Assembly: GCF_003574295.1 (NCBI RefSeq)
Contig: NZ_BHGK01000001.1
Coordinates: 1,240,001 to 1,304,000 of the forward strand
Length of the DNA stretch: 64,000 bases
From: Mediterraneibacter butyricigenes
GTDB lineage: Bacteria; Bacillota; Clostridia; Lachnospirales; Lachnospiraceae
Direction: 5' to 3'
Program-made: the position numbers and the translations under genes
The notes under the pieces: generated by a model
What the model was told of the DNA's origin: nothing
Databases searched by the model: none
What the model saw: the letters and a program-made list of their open reading frames with translations, nothing else
Shown: positions 25,078-33,885 of the stretch, in pieces
How positions within the stretch are numbered: the first letter of the stretch is position 1
Layout: every line of letters begins with the position of its first letter

Positions 25078-25419
25078 AGTATTACCTCTTTCCTCATTTG
25101 TTTGCCCTATTTACGACTGCACTTACTTTACCGCAATATTGGTTCGATTCAAACAGCCAGTTTATCAAAATTTAAGCAAGCCAGTTTTGTTTTCGAACTA
25201 TCTCCCTGTTTTCGCTTATTTCTACCGCTTTGGATCGGCTGGATACCTACCTAAAAAAGGCATGATTTTGTACCACGCTTTTACCACGCAACACCATTTT
25301 CACCACGCATTTACCACGTTTTCCTGTGCGTTTCTGTGGTGTTAAGTGGTGCTAACAGGAATACATAAAAATAACGGAAAACCCATTGTTTACAAGGTTT
25401 TCCGCCATTTTACTAGTCC
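25078..25419. other. Intergenic region with a cluster of ACCACG motifs
   Basis: This 342-nt gap holds no convincing gene. ACCACG occurs four times between about 25272 and 25319, with GTGGTGTTAAGTGGTGC just after. A hairpin (GGAAAACC...GGTTTTCC, about 25377-25404) lies just past the tRNA-Lys 3' end and probably ends the tRNA transcript. The ACCACG-rich part can be translated as a short FTT-rich C-terminal tail and could be a recombinase remnant, but I cannot prove it. Confidence 0.4.
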
Positions 25420-25492
25420 TGAGCGTGCGGGGATTCGAACCCCGGACAACTTGATTAAAAGTCAAGTGCTCTACCACCTGAGCTACACGCCC
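25420..25492 (-). tRNA. tRNA-Lys (anticodon TTT)
   Basis: The acceptor stem GGGCGTG pairs with CACGCTC (one G-U), discriminator A. The anticodon loop reads CTTTTAA. It is the last gene of a six-tRNA minus-strand array. Confidence 0.95.
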
Positions 25493-25532
25493 ATATTTAA
25501 TTTTGAATGGTTCACTTTTCAGCTACCCAAAA

Positions 25533-25604
25533 CTGGGCTAGCTGGATTCGAACCAGCGAATGCAGGAGTCAAAGTCCTGTGCCTTACCGCTTGGCGATAG
25601 CCCA
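25533..25604 (-). tRNA. tRNA-Gln (anticodon TTG)
   Basis: The acceptor stem TGGGCTA pairs with TAGCCCA, discriminator G. The anticodon loop CTTTGAC gives TTG. Confidence 0.95.
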
Positions 25605-25621
25605 TCAATCAGACTTAAAAG

Positions 25622-25696
25622 GGTGGGTAGTGGGACTCGAACCCACGACATCCAGAACCACAATCTGGCGCGCTAACCAACTGCACCATACCCACC
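25622..25696 (-). tRNA. tRNA-His (anticodon GTG)
   Basis: The acceptor stem GTGGGTA pairs with TACCCAC. The extra 5' G (position -1) facing a C discriminator, diagnostic of tRNA-His, is included. The anticodon loop reads TTGTGGT. Confidence 0.95.
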
Positions 25697-25700
25697 ATGA

Positions 25701-25774
25701 CGAGCCTGGGGGGATTCGAACCCTCGACCTACGGCTTAGAAGGCCGTTGCTCTATCCAGCTGAGCTACAGACTC
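25701..25774 (-). tRNA. tRNA-Arg (anticodon TCT)
   Basis: The acceptor stem GAGTCTG pairs with CAGGCTC (one G-U), discriminator G. The anticodon loop CTTCTAA gives TCT, reading AGA/AGG. Confidence 0.95.
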
Positions 25775-25828
25775 AGAAAGACTTTTTCTCTCGCTATTGA
25801 ATCCTTATAACTTATATTGTTACAGGAA

Positions 25829-25899
25829 AGCGGGTGATGGGAATCGAACCCACGTATCCAGCTTGGAAGGCTGGTGTTCTACCATTGAACTACACCCGC
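25829..25899 (-). tRNA. tRNA-Gly (anticodon TCC)
   Basis: The acceptor stem GCGGGTG pairs with CACCCGC, discriminator T. The anticodon loop CTTCCAA gives TCC. Confidence 0.95.
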
Positions 25900-25904
25900 A
25901 CAAA

Positions 25905-25979
25905 TCGGGGTGACAGGATTCGAACCTGCGACCTCCTGGTCCCAAACCAGGCGCTCTAGCCAAGCTGAGCCACACCCCG
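25905..25979 (-). tRNA. tRNA-Pro (anticodon TGG)
   Basis: The acceptor stem CGGGGTG pairs with CACCCCG, discriminator A. The anticodon loop TTTGGGA gives TGG. It is the first gene of the array Pro-Gly-Arg-His-Gln-Lys. Confidence 0.95.
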
Positions 25980-26031
25980 TCAGTCGCATGTCGTTTGTGC
26001 GATTTCTTTAGTACCCCGCGACGCAAGAATT

Positions 26032-26060
26032 ATTATATTACAGAGAATCCATAATGTCAA
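26032..26060 (-). promoter_or_regulatory. Consensus sigma-A promoter of the tRNA array
   Basis: On the minus strand TTGACA (26060-26055) and TATAAT (26037-26032) are both perfect consensus hexamers with a 17-nt spacer. They lie about 50 nt upstream of tRNA-Pro. Confidence 0.92.
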
Positions 26061-26169
26061 CAAAAATTTTCATTTTTTTCAAAATATTTTTTTGAAGGCC
26101 TTTTCAGCACCTCTCGCCATGCTTTTCCTCGTTTTTCACCGTGATTTTGCACAAAGAACCATAGTTTTC

Positions 26170-26649
26170 CTACAAAAATTTCTGCTCGAATTTCAAATCC
26201 CCTTCTTCATCCATTTCCATAATCATATAGCTTCCCCGTCTGCCTTCCTGTCTCGGATAGGACACACTTCCCGGATTCAACACCGTAATATCCTCATCCT
26301 GTTCAAAATACGGCCGGTGTGTATGCCCGAACATCACCACATCCGCCCCGATCGACAATGCTTCTTCTTTTAAAATTTCCGGTCCGGTTGACACATGATA
26401 ATGGTGTCCGTGGGTAATCATGATATGATGCGGTCCCAGATCAAACTCTTCTTCATACGGATGGGGTGCAAAAAAATCATTATTTCCGCGCACAATATAT
26501 TTTGGACATTCAAACATCACATCCAGATAGATTTCTCCGCCTTCCACATCCCCCAGATGGATCAGCATATCAAACTCTCCCTCACGCTCCAGGATCTCAT
26601 CGACTCCTTCATGTCTTCCGTGAGTATCACTTATTATTAACGTTCTCAT
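26170..26649 (-). CDS. YfcE-type metallophosphoesterase
   Basis: The 159-residue protein has the calcineurin-like metal motifs IISDTHG, HLGDVEG, GNNDF, THGHHYH and GHTH in order. This is the compact YfcE/MJ0936 family of phosphodiesterases. I prefer the start at 26649 (MRTLIISD) over 26658, because AGGA lies at a better distance. It lies downstream of rdgB and may be co-transcribed with it. Confidence 0.9.
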   Translation of the reverse strand: MRTLIISDTHGRHEGVDEILEREGEFDMLIHLGDVEGGEIYLDVMFECPKYIVRGNNDFFAPHPYEEEFDLGPHHIMITHGHHYHVSTGPEILKEEALSIGADVVMFGHTHRPYFEQDEDITVLNPGSVSYPRQEGRRGSYMIMEMDEEGDLKFEQKFL

Positions 26650-26729
26650 TTCTTTCATTTCCTATAATTTTTCTTCTCTGGTTACTCTGTACTTTCCTTC
26701 CGGATTTCCGAATTATCGCCTTATCTATT

Positions 26730-27329
26730 CTATTCTTTCGCTTCTATCACAACACGCATCGCACGAAGTGCTTTTCCTCTGTGGCTAATGGCATTTTTAT
26801 CCTCCGGGGACAATTCTGCTGAAGTACAGCCATATTCCGGCAGATAAAAAATCGGATCATAGCCAAATCCATTGGCACCGGCACTCTCATACGCAATCCG
26901 GCCTTCCATATTTTCGCGCACAACCTTTTCCGTACCATCCGGGAACACTGCTGCCACCGCGCAGGCAAATCTTGCGGTTCTCTTTTCCTCTGGAACATCT
27001 TTCACCCGATCCAGGATCAACTGGTTTTTTATCTCGTAAGAGGTGTTTTCTCCCGCATATCTGGCTGAATAAATCCCCGGTTCTTTATTCAGGGCATCCA
27101 CTTCCAGACCGGAATCATCCGCCAGCACAATATCATTCGGAAGAAGCTTTGCAACCTCACGCGCCTTGATCAGTGCATTTTCCTCGAAGGTTGTTCCGTC
27201 TTCTATAATTTCCGGATCTACGCCCACTTCTTTCATCGAAATCACCGGCATCCCCAGATCTTCTAAAATCTGTCGGATCTCTATCATTTTATGTGCATTT
27301 CCTGTAGCAAATACAATTCTTTTCCCCAT
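26730..27329 (-). CDS. rdgB: XTP/dITP diphosphatase (RdgB/HAM1 family)
   Basis: The 199-residue protein begins with FATGNAHKMIEI, the nucleotide-binding loop, and carries ADDSGLEVDAL and FGYDPIFYLPEYG. It hydrolyses non-canonical purine triphosphates to monophosphates to keep them out of DNA and RNA. It starts 3 nt after the stop of the RNA methyltransferase gene, so the two are coupled. Confidence 0.95.
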   Translation of the reverse strand: MGKRIVFATGNAHKMIEIRQILEDLGMPVISMKEVGVDPEIIEDGTTFEENALIKAREVAKLLPNDIVLADDSGLEVDALNKEPGIYSARYAGENTSYEIKNQLILDRVKDVPEEKRTARFACAVAAVFPDGTEKVVRENMEGRIAYESAGANGFGYDPIFYLPEYGCTSAELSPEDKNAISHRGKALRAMRVVIEAKE

Positions 27330-27332
27330 GAT

Positions 27333-28490
27333 CTATCGTTCCTCCCGATGCTTTCTGGGCGGTTTCGGTCCCAGAAACTGATAATAATAGGTCTTAATCA
27401 TTCCATTGTAAATCTTACGGTTTTTATCTGCTTTGCGTCCAAAATACCGCTCTGCATCCTCATAAGACGTGATCATATATGCGGACCAGGAATCCAGCTT
27501 TTTGAAACTTTCTCCAAATTCCCGATACAATGCCGGCAGAGTTTCTTTTTCATTTAATCGCTCTCCATAAGGAGGATTGGTGATCACAAAACCATATTTT
27601 TTCGGATGGCTCAAATCTTTCACCGCGCGCTGCTGAAAATGAATCATATGATCCACACCTGCCACCTGTGCATTTTCTCTGGCCACCTTAATCACATCTC
27701 CATCGATGTCATAGCCCTGGATATCCACTTCCACATCACGTTTTACCAGATCATTTGCCTCATCCATCGCGTCATACCACTGCTTTTTCGCCACCAGATT
27801 CGTCCAGGCCTCCGCCGTAAAAGAACGATTCATTCCCGGTGCAATCGAAGCCGCCATCATCGCTGCCTCGATCGGAAATGTTCCGCTTCCGCAAAACGGA
27901 TCGACCAGGATCCGGTCTGCCCTCCAGGGTGTCAGCATGATCAACGCAGATGCCAATGTCTCCGTAATCGGCGCTTTACCGGACAGTTTACGGTATCCTC
28001 TTTTGTGAAGGGATTCTCCCGAGGTATCCAAACCGATCGTCACCTGATCCTTCATCAGAAAAACGCGCACCGGATATTCTGCTCCATCCTCTTCAAACCA
28101 GCTTTTATGGTATTTACTCTTCATCCGTTCCACCATGGCTTTTTTCATAATAGACTGGATATCAGACGTACTGAACAGTTTACTTTTTACAGAAGAAGCC
28201 TTTTTCACCCAGAATTTTCCATTTTCCGGAATATACTCTTCCCATGGAAGTGCTTTGGTCTTATCGAACAATTCCTCAAAGGTCACCGCCTTGAAACTGC
28301 CCACCTTAACCAGAATTCTTTCCGCAGTTCTCAAAAATATATTTGCCTGACAGATGGCCTCTTCATCTCCGATAAATGTAACCCTTCCATCTTCTACCTG
28401 CGATATTTCATATCCAAGATCCAGGATTTCCCGTTTTAAAACTGCCTCCATTCCAAAATGGCAGGGTGCGATCAATTCAAATCTTCTCAT
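27333..28490 (-). CDS. THUMP-domain class I RNA methyltransferase (RlmL/YpsC-like)
   Basis: The 385-residue protein has an N-terminal ferredoxin-like/THUMP region (about 1-160). A methyltransferase domain follows, with LVDPFCGSGTFPIEAA as SAM-binding motif I and TNPPYGERL as the NPPY catalytic motif for N2-guanine methylation. Relatives modify 23S rRNA. It is upstream of rdgB in the same operon. Confidence 0.92.
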   Translation of the reverse strand: MRRFELIAPCHFGMEAVLKREILDLGYEISQVEDGRVTFIGDEEAICQANIFLRTAERILVKVGSFKAVTFEELFDKTKALPWEEYIPENGKFWVKKASSVKSKLFSTSDIQSIMKKAMVERMKSKYHKSWFEEDGAEYPVRVFLMKDQVTIGLDTSGESLHKRGYRKLSGKAPITETLASALIMLTPWRADRILVDPFCGSGTFPIEAAMMAASIAPGMNRSFTAEAWTNLVAKKQWYDAMDEANDLVKRDVEVDIQGYDIDGDVIKVARENAQVAGVDHMIHFQQRAVKDLSHPKKYGFVITNPPYGERLNEKETLPALYREFGESFKKLDSWSAYMITSYEDAERYFGRKADKNRKIYNGMIKTYYYQFLGPKPPRKHREER

Positions 28491-28632
28491 TACTTCCTCT
28501 TTCTTCCTCTTGTAAGACTCACTGTTCTTTCACTGTTTTTATTACTGTCGGTCCTATGCTCCGTTGCTCTTGATTTTTGTCCTTTTTGATATTCTGTACT
28601 CATTCTATCTTACGTTCTGCCCTTGCAAAAGT

Positions 28633-28665
28633 CAAGCCATGCAAAAAGCCGCCACTGTATTCTTA
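28633..28665 (-). terminator. Terminator of the rpsF-ssb-rpsR operon
   Basis: A 12-bp stem with one internal mismatch (28638-28665) and loop of four is followed by five T on the minus strand. It lies 45 nt past the rpsR stop. Confidence 0.88.
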
Positions 28666-28709
28666 CAGTGACGGCCGCTATTGCTTTCTAAGCGCTTCTA
28701 CCGCTCTGA

Positions 28710-28973
28710 TTACTCAGCTGTATACGGCATAAGAGCGATGTGACGTGCTCTCTTGATTGCTACGGTAAGAGCTCTCTGATGTTTTGCGCAGTTTCCGGTA
28801 ATTCTTCTCGGAAGAATCTTACCTCTCTCAGAAACATATTTTCTAAGCTTTGCTACATCTTTATAATCGATTTCATTATTTTCTTTTCCACAGAATACGC
28901 AGACTTTTTTTCTTCTGCGAACCGGGCCTCTTCTTCTGAAACCGCCTTCTGATTTACCTTTTTCGTAAGCCAT
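28710..28973 (-). CDS. rpsR: 30S ribosomal protein S18
   Basis: The 87-residue protein has a basic N-terminus, the [15 protein letters not shown] segment and the conserved [14 protein letters not shown], all typical of bS18. The two cysteines in CVFCGK suggest a zinc-binding (C+) form. It is the last gene of the rpsF-ssb-rpsR operon, a standard bacterial arrangement. Confidence 0.97.
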   Translation of the reverse strand: MAYEKGKSEGGFRRRGPVRRRKKVCVFCGKENNEIDYKDVAKLRKYVSERGKILPRRITGNCAKHQRALTVAIKRARHIALMPYTAE

Positions 28974-29006
28974 CTTGCATATCCTCCTTATATAATGGTA
29001 AAGGAA

Positions 29007-29459
29007 CTAATTAAACGGTAGCTCTTCATCAATTCCATCCGGGATATTCATAAATCCATCACCTGCGTCCGCACTCGGAGCCGGTCCTGGTGTCGGGTTA
29101 GAAGCCGGTGCATGATAACCTGCATTTGCTTCGCTGGAAGCCTTGCTTTCTGCGAATTCCTGCTCTTCTACTACAACTTCTGTTGTATAGACTTTCACGC
29201 CATCACGATTCGTATAGCTTCCGGTCTGGATTCTTCCACTGACACTTACGCGCATTCCCTGACGGAAATACTTCTCTGCAAATTCTGCGGAACGTCCGAA
29301 TACCACACAGTTAATGAAATCTGCGCTCTGCTCGCCGTCTCTTCTGAATCTGCGGTCTACAGCCAGTGTAAATCTGGCGATTGCCAGTGGATTCTCTCCC
29401 TGAGAATATCTAACTTCCGGGTCCCTTGTCAGTCTACCCATCAAAACTACCTTATTCAT
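29007..29459 (-). CDS. ssb: Single-stranded DNA-binding protein
   Basis: The 150-residue protein has the OB-fold with MNKVVLMGRLTRDPEVRY at the N-terminus, a Gly/Pro/Ala-rich linker and the acidic C-terminal tip DEELPFN that recruits partner proteins. It lies between rpsF and rpsR. Confidence 0.97.
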   Translation of the reverse strand: MNKVVLMGRLTRDPEVRYSQGENPLAIARFTLAVDRRFRRDGEQSADFINCVVFGRSAEFAEKYFRQGMRVSVSGRIQTGSYTNRDGVKVYTTEVVVEEQEFAESKASSEANAGYHAPASNPTPGPAPSADAGDGFMNIPDGIDEELPFN

Positions 29460-29475
29460 ATATACCTCTCTTTTC

Positions 29476-29763
29476 TTATGCTTCCTGTTTTACGCATAAA
29501 TATCTGAGAACATTGTCCATGATCCGCATACGCTGCTCGATCTCTGCAGGAACAGTTGCCTCAGCATCGAAGTGAACGAAATAGTAGTAGCCCTCTTTCA
29601 TTTTCTGAATTTCGTAAGCAAGTCTCTTCTTACCCCATTCATCAACGTCAGTTACATTTCCACCGAAACGAGTAATCAGGTCTTTAACCTTTTCTACTAC
29701 TGCGGCTCTGGCGTCGTCTTCGATCTTAGCGCTAACAACTACTGCCAATTCATACTTGTTCAT
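29476..29763 (-). CDS. rpsF: 30S ribosomal protein S6
   Basis: The 95-residue protein starts MNKYELAVVV, with WGKKRLAYEIQKMKEGYY in the middle, typical of bS6. I chose the ATG at 29763, preceded by AAGGAGGTGCAAGAC, over longer frames. It is the first gene of the S6-SSB-S18 operon. Confidence 0.96.
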   Translation of the reverse strand: MNKYELAVVVSAKIEDDARAAVVEKVKDLITRFGGNVTDVDEWGKKRLAYEIQKMKEGYYYFVHFDAEATVPAEIEQRMRIMDNVLRYLCVKQEA

Positions 29764-29883
29764 GTCTTGCACCTCCTTATGGTCTCTGGCTTCCGATATG
29801 GTTCGGAAACAAGGAATTTGAATGATACCCGTTGCCGGGCAGTACATCACGAGTACTTATCTTATCACACATATCCGGGTGTT

Positions 29884-30072
29884 TCAACCCTTTTTTCGAA
29901 TTTCCCGGGTATTTTTTTCTACCAGTCTCCGTGGCACCATCACCTGATGGCCGCATCCCAGACATTTCAGCCTGAAATCTGCACCGACTCGCAAAATCTC
30001 CCATTCATGACTTCCGCATGGATGAGGCTTCTTCATTTTAATCTCATCGCCCACTTCAAATCTGTCTGCCAT
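29884..30072 (-). CDS. DUF951 domain protein
   Basis: The 62-residue protein matches the DUF951 family: a basic start and the block MKKPHPCGSHEWEILR, then KCLGCGHQVMVPRR. The cysteines suggest a small zinc-binding fold. The gene commonly lies upstream of rpsF in Firmicutes, as here. Its function is unknown. Confidence 0.9.
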   Translation of the reverse strand: MADRFEVGDEIKMKKPHPCGSHEWEILRVGADFRLKCLGCGHQVMVPRRLVEKNTREIRKKG

Positions 30073-30277
30073 CTTCTATGCACTCCTGCTTTCCGTTTTA
30101 TTTCCGCGCTACACCTTTCCCCGGCTTCACGTCTTTATATCTTCTGCATTACACAAAAGTTCATCTTTTGTCTTTCATATAGCACTGTTCTGATTTTATT
30201 TTGACCACTTCAGTCAAGCCCCTGTACCTTCTACCCCATCAACAGCTTTCCCATTTTCTGGCAATCGCAATTCACGC

Positions 30278-31330
30278 TTACTCAGCCGTCGTATCTTCTG
30301 AATCGCCATCCGCTGTTTCTTCTTTGGTCAGCACTCCGTATACCAGAAATCTCTCGTCTTCTCTTACGTTGGTGCAGGTGGACAGCGTCACGATCTTAGA
30401 GTCTTTATTTACCTCTACCCCGGTATTATAGGAAGAAATACTCTTCGCAAGCTGGAGATAGGACTCATAATCCTCATCCGATGTATAGGAGAGACGGAAA
30501 TTATCTGCCGTATCTTTCACTACGCCCGCCGCAAAAATCTGGTACGTCTTCGTTTTCCCATCCGGTGTATAAATATAGAAGTAAGGGTGATCTTTATAGA
30601 AGCTTTCCTCACTGTAATCTTTCAACTGGGAAAACATCTCGCCTCCGACTTTCAGATTATGTCCGTAAATCATGGTATTTCGGTCACTGAAATCCGATGA
30701 ATTCTGATAATCCATGAAAATGGCACCCAGTTTGTTGTCGTTTGCCTGGAACGTTTTTTTTAGATAGGTGTCATTATCTCCTGTCTGTACCACCGGATAG
30801 CTGATTACTGCCGGTTCATCAAACCGGATCCATGCCACCGTATCCGGATTGATTTCTTTTAACTTGTCAAAATCCACCTGGAACTTTGCTGCCTTTTGTT
30901 TGGCTTTGTCCGAATCGTTGGACCATTCCGCCATTTTTTTCACTTCATTATATTCTGCGCCGCCGGTAAAATACGGAACCAACATTCTCACCAACTGGAA
31001 ACCGGATATCAGAAAGACTGCAATTGCGATCACCAGAATCAAATTGGACACCAGATTTTTTTTCTTCTTTTTCTTTTGCCGCTTTGTCTGACGGATCGGT
31101 TCTTTTCCATATCCATCCGCCAGAGAGGTGTGGGGAGTCGGACGTTTCTTTCCTGCTCCATTTTTGTCCGCGTCCGTCGGACGGGTTGGTTTTCTGCGTT
31201 CGCCTTTTCCGCTGCTCGCAGGTCGACTGCTTTTTCTGCCTTCACGCTTTTCATGATCCGTCGGATGCACTTGCTTTCTTTTTCTGCTCTTTTCTGTATT
31301 CACCGGATGTTTTCTTCTTTCTTCCGTCAT
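30278..31330 (-). CDS. Class B sortase with a long basic cytoplasmic tail
   Basis: The 350-residue protein has a single membrane span at about 93-115 and a sortase-B domain with catalytic His224 in IYGHNLK, Cys319 in LSTCTN and Arg327 in DERFLVYG. Residues 1-92 are strongly basic and repetitive, with recurring RK..HPTD / RKPTRPTD units and a run of Lys just before the span. That tail would lie in the cytoplasm and is not part of known sortase catalysis. A good promoter lies at 31412-31440. It probably anchors surface proteins such as those at 59596 and 63762, but this is inference. Confidence 0.87.
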   Translation of the reverse strand: MTEERRKHPVNTEKSRKRKQVHPTDHEKREGRKSSRPASSGKGERRKPTRPTDADKNGAGKKRPTPHTSLADGYGKEPIRQTKRQKKKKKKNLVSNLILVIAIAVFLISGFQLVRMLVPYFTGGAEYNEVKKMAEWSNDSDKAKQKAAKFQVDFDKLKEINPDTVAWIRFDEPAVISYPVVQTGDNDTYLKKTFQANDNKLGAIFMDYQNSSDFSDRNTMIYGHNLKVGGEMFSQLKDYSEESFYKDHPYFYIYTPDGKTKTYQIFAAGVVKDTADNFRLSYTSDEDYESYLQLAKSISSYNTGVEVNKDSKIVTLSTCTNVREDERFLVYGVLTKEETADGDSEDTTAE

Positions 31331-31411
31331 ATTTATCCCCTTATCGTGTCATTTCACACTTCGTTCCACAGTTTTCTTTGCGTTTTTTCAAACTTCGCTC
31401 TTAACAGTTGC

Positions 31412-31440
31412 ATTATAACATCCGACCGCCGCGAATACAA
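31412..31440 (-). promoter_or_regulatory. Promoter of the class B sortase gene
   Basis: On the minus strand TTGTAT (31440-31435) and TATAAT (31417-31412) are spaced by 17 nt, about 80 nt upstream of the start codon. The rest of the gap to 31543 shows nothing further. Confidence 0.7.
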
Positions 31441-31542
31441 TCACCAGAAAGTCTGAAAATCCCGCAAAGTTCAAATCTTCGAATGGCACTATACCAATAA
31501 AGCTTCTCTAAGCCTTTTTCGTGCGCCCGGCGGCAAAACAGA

Positions 31543-31605
31543 AGCAAAAGGCAGCCCGATAAAATAAAATCTCATCGATTTTGTTTCACCAGACTGCCTT
31601 TTTGC
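31543..31605 (-). terminator. Terminator of the glycerol dehydrogenase gene
   Basis: GCAAAAGGCAG at 31544-31554 pairs with CTGCCTTTTTGC at 31594-31605 around a long AT-rich loop. On the minus strand it lies about 75 nt past the glycerol dehydrogenase stop. Confidence 0.65.
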
Positions 31606-31680
31606 TATTGCCAGTAGCTTTTTCCTTTTATCTTATGCCCTATCTTCTAATTTCCCCGCTCTTTGCCGCTGCTGCTTTAC

Positions 31681-32778
31681 TTACTCTCCCAGAAAATATC
31701 TTCCGTAAGCATCTGCTGCGTTCAATGCGGCTGCCACGGTCTCCGGAGTTACTTCGAACGGCATGTTATGGAGGGTATCATTTTCTGCGCAGGCTGCGGT
31801 TGCAACTGCCATCAGTTTTTCCTCTGTCATTTCTTCCACACCCAGTTCTTTCCAGGTTACTGGAAGTCCTACTTCGATACAGAACTCGATAACTTCTGCC
31901 AGATCTTCCTGGGATACATTTTCCAGAACAAGCTGTGCGATGGTTCCGAATGCGACCTTTTCTCCGTGATACATTCCATGGCACTCTTCCAGAACAGTCA
32001 TTCCGTTGTGGATCGCATGTGCGCCTGCCAGACCTGCACTTTCAAATCCGATTCCGGAGAGTAGAGTATTGGCCTCAATAACTTTTTCCACTGCTTCTGT
32101 ACATGCACCTGCTTCCAGAGCGATCTTTGCCTTTATGCCTTCTTCCATCAGAGTATCGAAGCACAGTTTTGCCAGTGCCATCGCTGCCTCTGTGGTCTTT
32201 CCGCCTGCACAGGAAGTTGCGCCGCTTCTCTTGCATGCTCTTGCCTCAAAATAAGTTGCCATGGCATCACCCATACCAGCTACGGTCAGACGAACCGGAG
32301 ATTTTGTAATGATATCGGTATCCATCAGGACTACGTTCGGGTTGGCCGGAAGGAACAGGTACTCCTCAAATACACCTTCATCTGTATAAATAACGGACAG
32401 CGCACTGCACGGTGCATCTGTAGATGCGATGGTCGGGCAGATCATAACCGGTGTCTTTGCATAATAAGCAACTGCTTTGGCTGTATCAAAAATCTTTCCT
32501 CCGCCGATACCGATCACCAGATCGCAGCCTTTTTCTTTCATCAGTTCCACCAGACGGTTGATCTCGTTCTTGCTGCATTCTCCGTTGAAGAAATCGAATT
32601 CGATAGAACATTCCACTCCTGCAAAGCTCTCTTCGATCTCTGCTCCGATTCTCTTATGTCCGCCTTTGCTGATCAGAACCAGTGCTTTCTTTCCGTAAGA
32701 ATCTGCATAAGTTCCCAGCTTCTTCATCTCGCCGGCGCCCTGAATGTACTTGGATGGACTGATTAAAATTTTTGCCAT
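31681..32778 (-). CDS. gldA: Glycerol dehydrogenase (iron-containing ADH family)
   Basis: The 365-residue protein has the NAD-binding GIGGGKIFDTAKAVAYY, the metal-site region GMGDAMATYFEARA, and His ligands in AHAIHNGM and CHGMYHGEKVAFG. It interconverts glycerol (or related diols) and dihydroxyacetone with NAD. I chose the ATG at 32778 with GAGAAGGAGT upstream over the longer frame to 32844. It stands alone with its own terminator. Confidence 0.93.
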   Translation of the reverse strand: MAKILISPSKYIQGAGEMKKLGTYADSYGKKALVLISKGGHKRIGAEIEESFAGVECSIEFDFFNGECSKNEINRLVELMKEKGCDLVIGIGGGKIFDTAKAVAYYAKTPVMICPTIASTDAPCSALSVIYTDEGVFEEYLFLPANPNVVLMDTDIITKSPVRLTVAGMGDAMATYFEARACKRSGATSCAGGKTTEAAMALAKLCFDTLMEEGIKAKIALEAGACTEAVEKVIEANTLLSGIGFESAGLAGAHAIHNGMTVLEECHGMYHGEKVAFGTIAQLVLENVSQEDLAEVIEFCIEVGLPVTWKELGVEEMTEEKLMAVATAACAENDTLHNMPFEVTPETVAAALNAADAYGRYFLGE

Positions 32779-32840
32779 GATAAACTCCTTCTCTCTCATA
32801 TGTTTGCGATTGTTATTTTTTTCACATGACCTGTATTTTA

Positions 32841-33632
32841 TCACATTGCTGTTTTGATGTCCACCTTATTCAAGATTTCTTCACAAATTTCCGATACGAT
32901 TTCCCGGATCCTTCGATAGGATAAATCCAGTCTCATGTGAACTTCTTCCGCAAAAATGCTTCGTGACCTTGCACTCATGCAGAATTCACCCTGTCTGAGC
33001 TGATTTTTCTTCAGAAAATCATCCAGAAGCTTTTGCGTTGCCTGGATCTGTTTTCTCTCTTTTTCTTCTTTCACATCTAAAAACAAATTCAGATCCGTTT
33101 CTTCATGAAACGCCTGAAAATTATATCTGGTTTTGAATTGGGATTTCATTTTCTTTTTTGCTGCAGAATACAGCAGATTTGAACTCGATCGCATTCCGAG
33201 ATATTCCCGAATGCTGCTATATGGATACTTTTGAATTTCTTTTACAACCCCAGTTTCTTTCGGATGGTTGTGTATGTACTTGATGCAGTTCCAGAACTCC
33301 TGCTCCTTTTCAATGCACTGGCTTTCATACCTGCCGGAAAATACATGCCCCTGCCTTTCATGCCGGCAATTATATTCGCAGGAATATCTGGTATTCAAAC
33401 TGTGCATATACTTTTCCAGCATTTTCTTTTCCGAGCGCAGCAGCAAATGTACATGATCGTTCATTACACAGTACGCATAAACCGCCACCGGAAATTTTTC
33501 TGCCAGTTTTTTCATTTCATTCAGGAAACGCAGTTTTTCTTTCTCCGCATAAAATACCGCCTCCCGATTGTTGCCGCAAACCATAATATGATACAGCCTG
33601 CTTTTACTCTCCTCCCTTGACCGTCTGGTCAT
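32841..33632 (-). mobile_element. Y1-type (RAYT-like) transposase
   Basis: The 263-residue protein has the HuH motif in NDHVHLLL (residues 62-69) and the downstream region with KYIHNHPKETG, typical of Y1/IS200-type and REP-associated tyrosine transposases. The N-terminus RLYHIMVCGNNREAVF is standard for this group, and the C-terminal extension includes a helix-turn-helix-like segment. RAYTs are usually single-copy, domesticated relatives of IS200. No IS ends or target duplication were seen around it. A long palindrome lies upstream at 33792-33843. Confidence 0.87.
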
Positions 33633-33791
33633 AAACCCTCCTCATAATTTATTTAAGAATTCTGTGAAAATGTCTTGATCCTGAAACTTAGAATTGCTCA
33701 CTTGGAACTGTTCATTTAGAATAATTCTGTTGAAGAACAAATAAATTAAAACCGCTCCATAAGAATCGCTGATTTAGAATATAGAAAACAC

Positions 33792-33843
33792 AAAAGATAT
33801 GGTACTTCTGAGATTAGCTTTCTCCCATCATACCATATCTTTT
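33792..33843 (-). terminator. 13-bp perfect palindrome near the Y1 transposase
   Basis: AAAAGATATGGTA (33792-33804) pairs exactly with 33831-33843 around a 26-nt loop. It lies just past the histidine phosphatase stop (minus strand), so it can act as a terminator, with TTTTGTGTTTTC following. It also lies about 160 nt upstream of the Y1 transposase start and could be a REP-like element. Confidence 0.6.
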
Positions 33844-33885
33844 CCGCAAAATACAGTGCGTTTCTTTAAAATTTGATCGGAATTT

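Noticed and set aside
25082-25160. Riboswitch upstream of the ECF S-component gene
   Set aside because: No TPP, FMN or other known aptamer motif was recognised.
25261-25345. CRISPR-like repeat array
   Set aside because: The ACCACG units are short, irregularly spaced and have no unique spacers. No cas gene is present in the window.
32841-33632. Complete IS200-type insertion sequence
   Set aside because: The protein is RAYT-like and longer than IS200 TnpA, and no subterminal hairpins or element ends were found around it.
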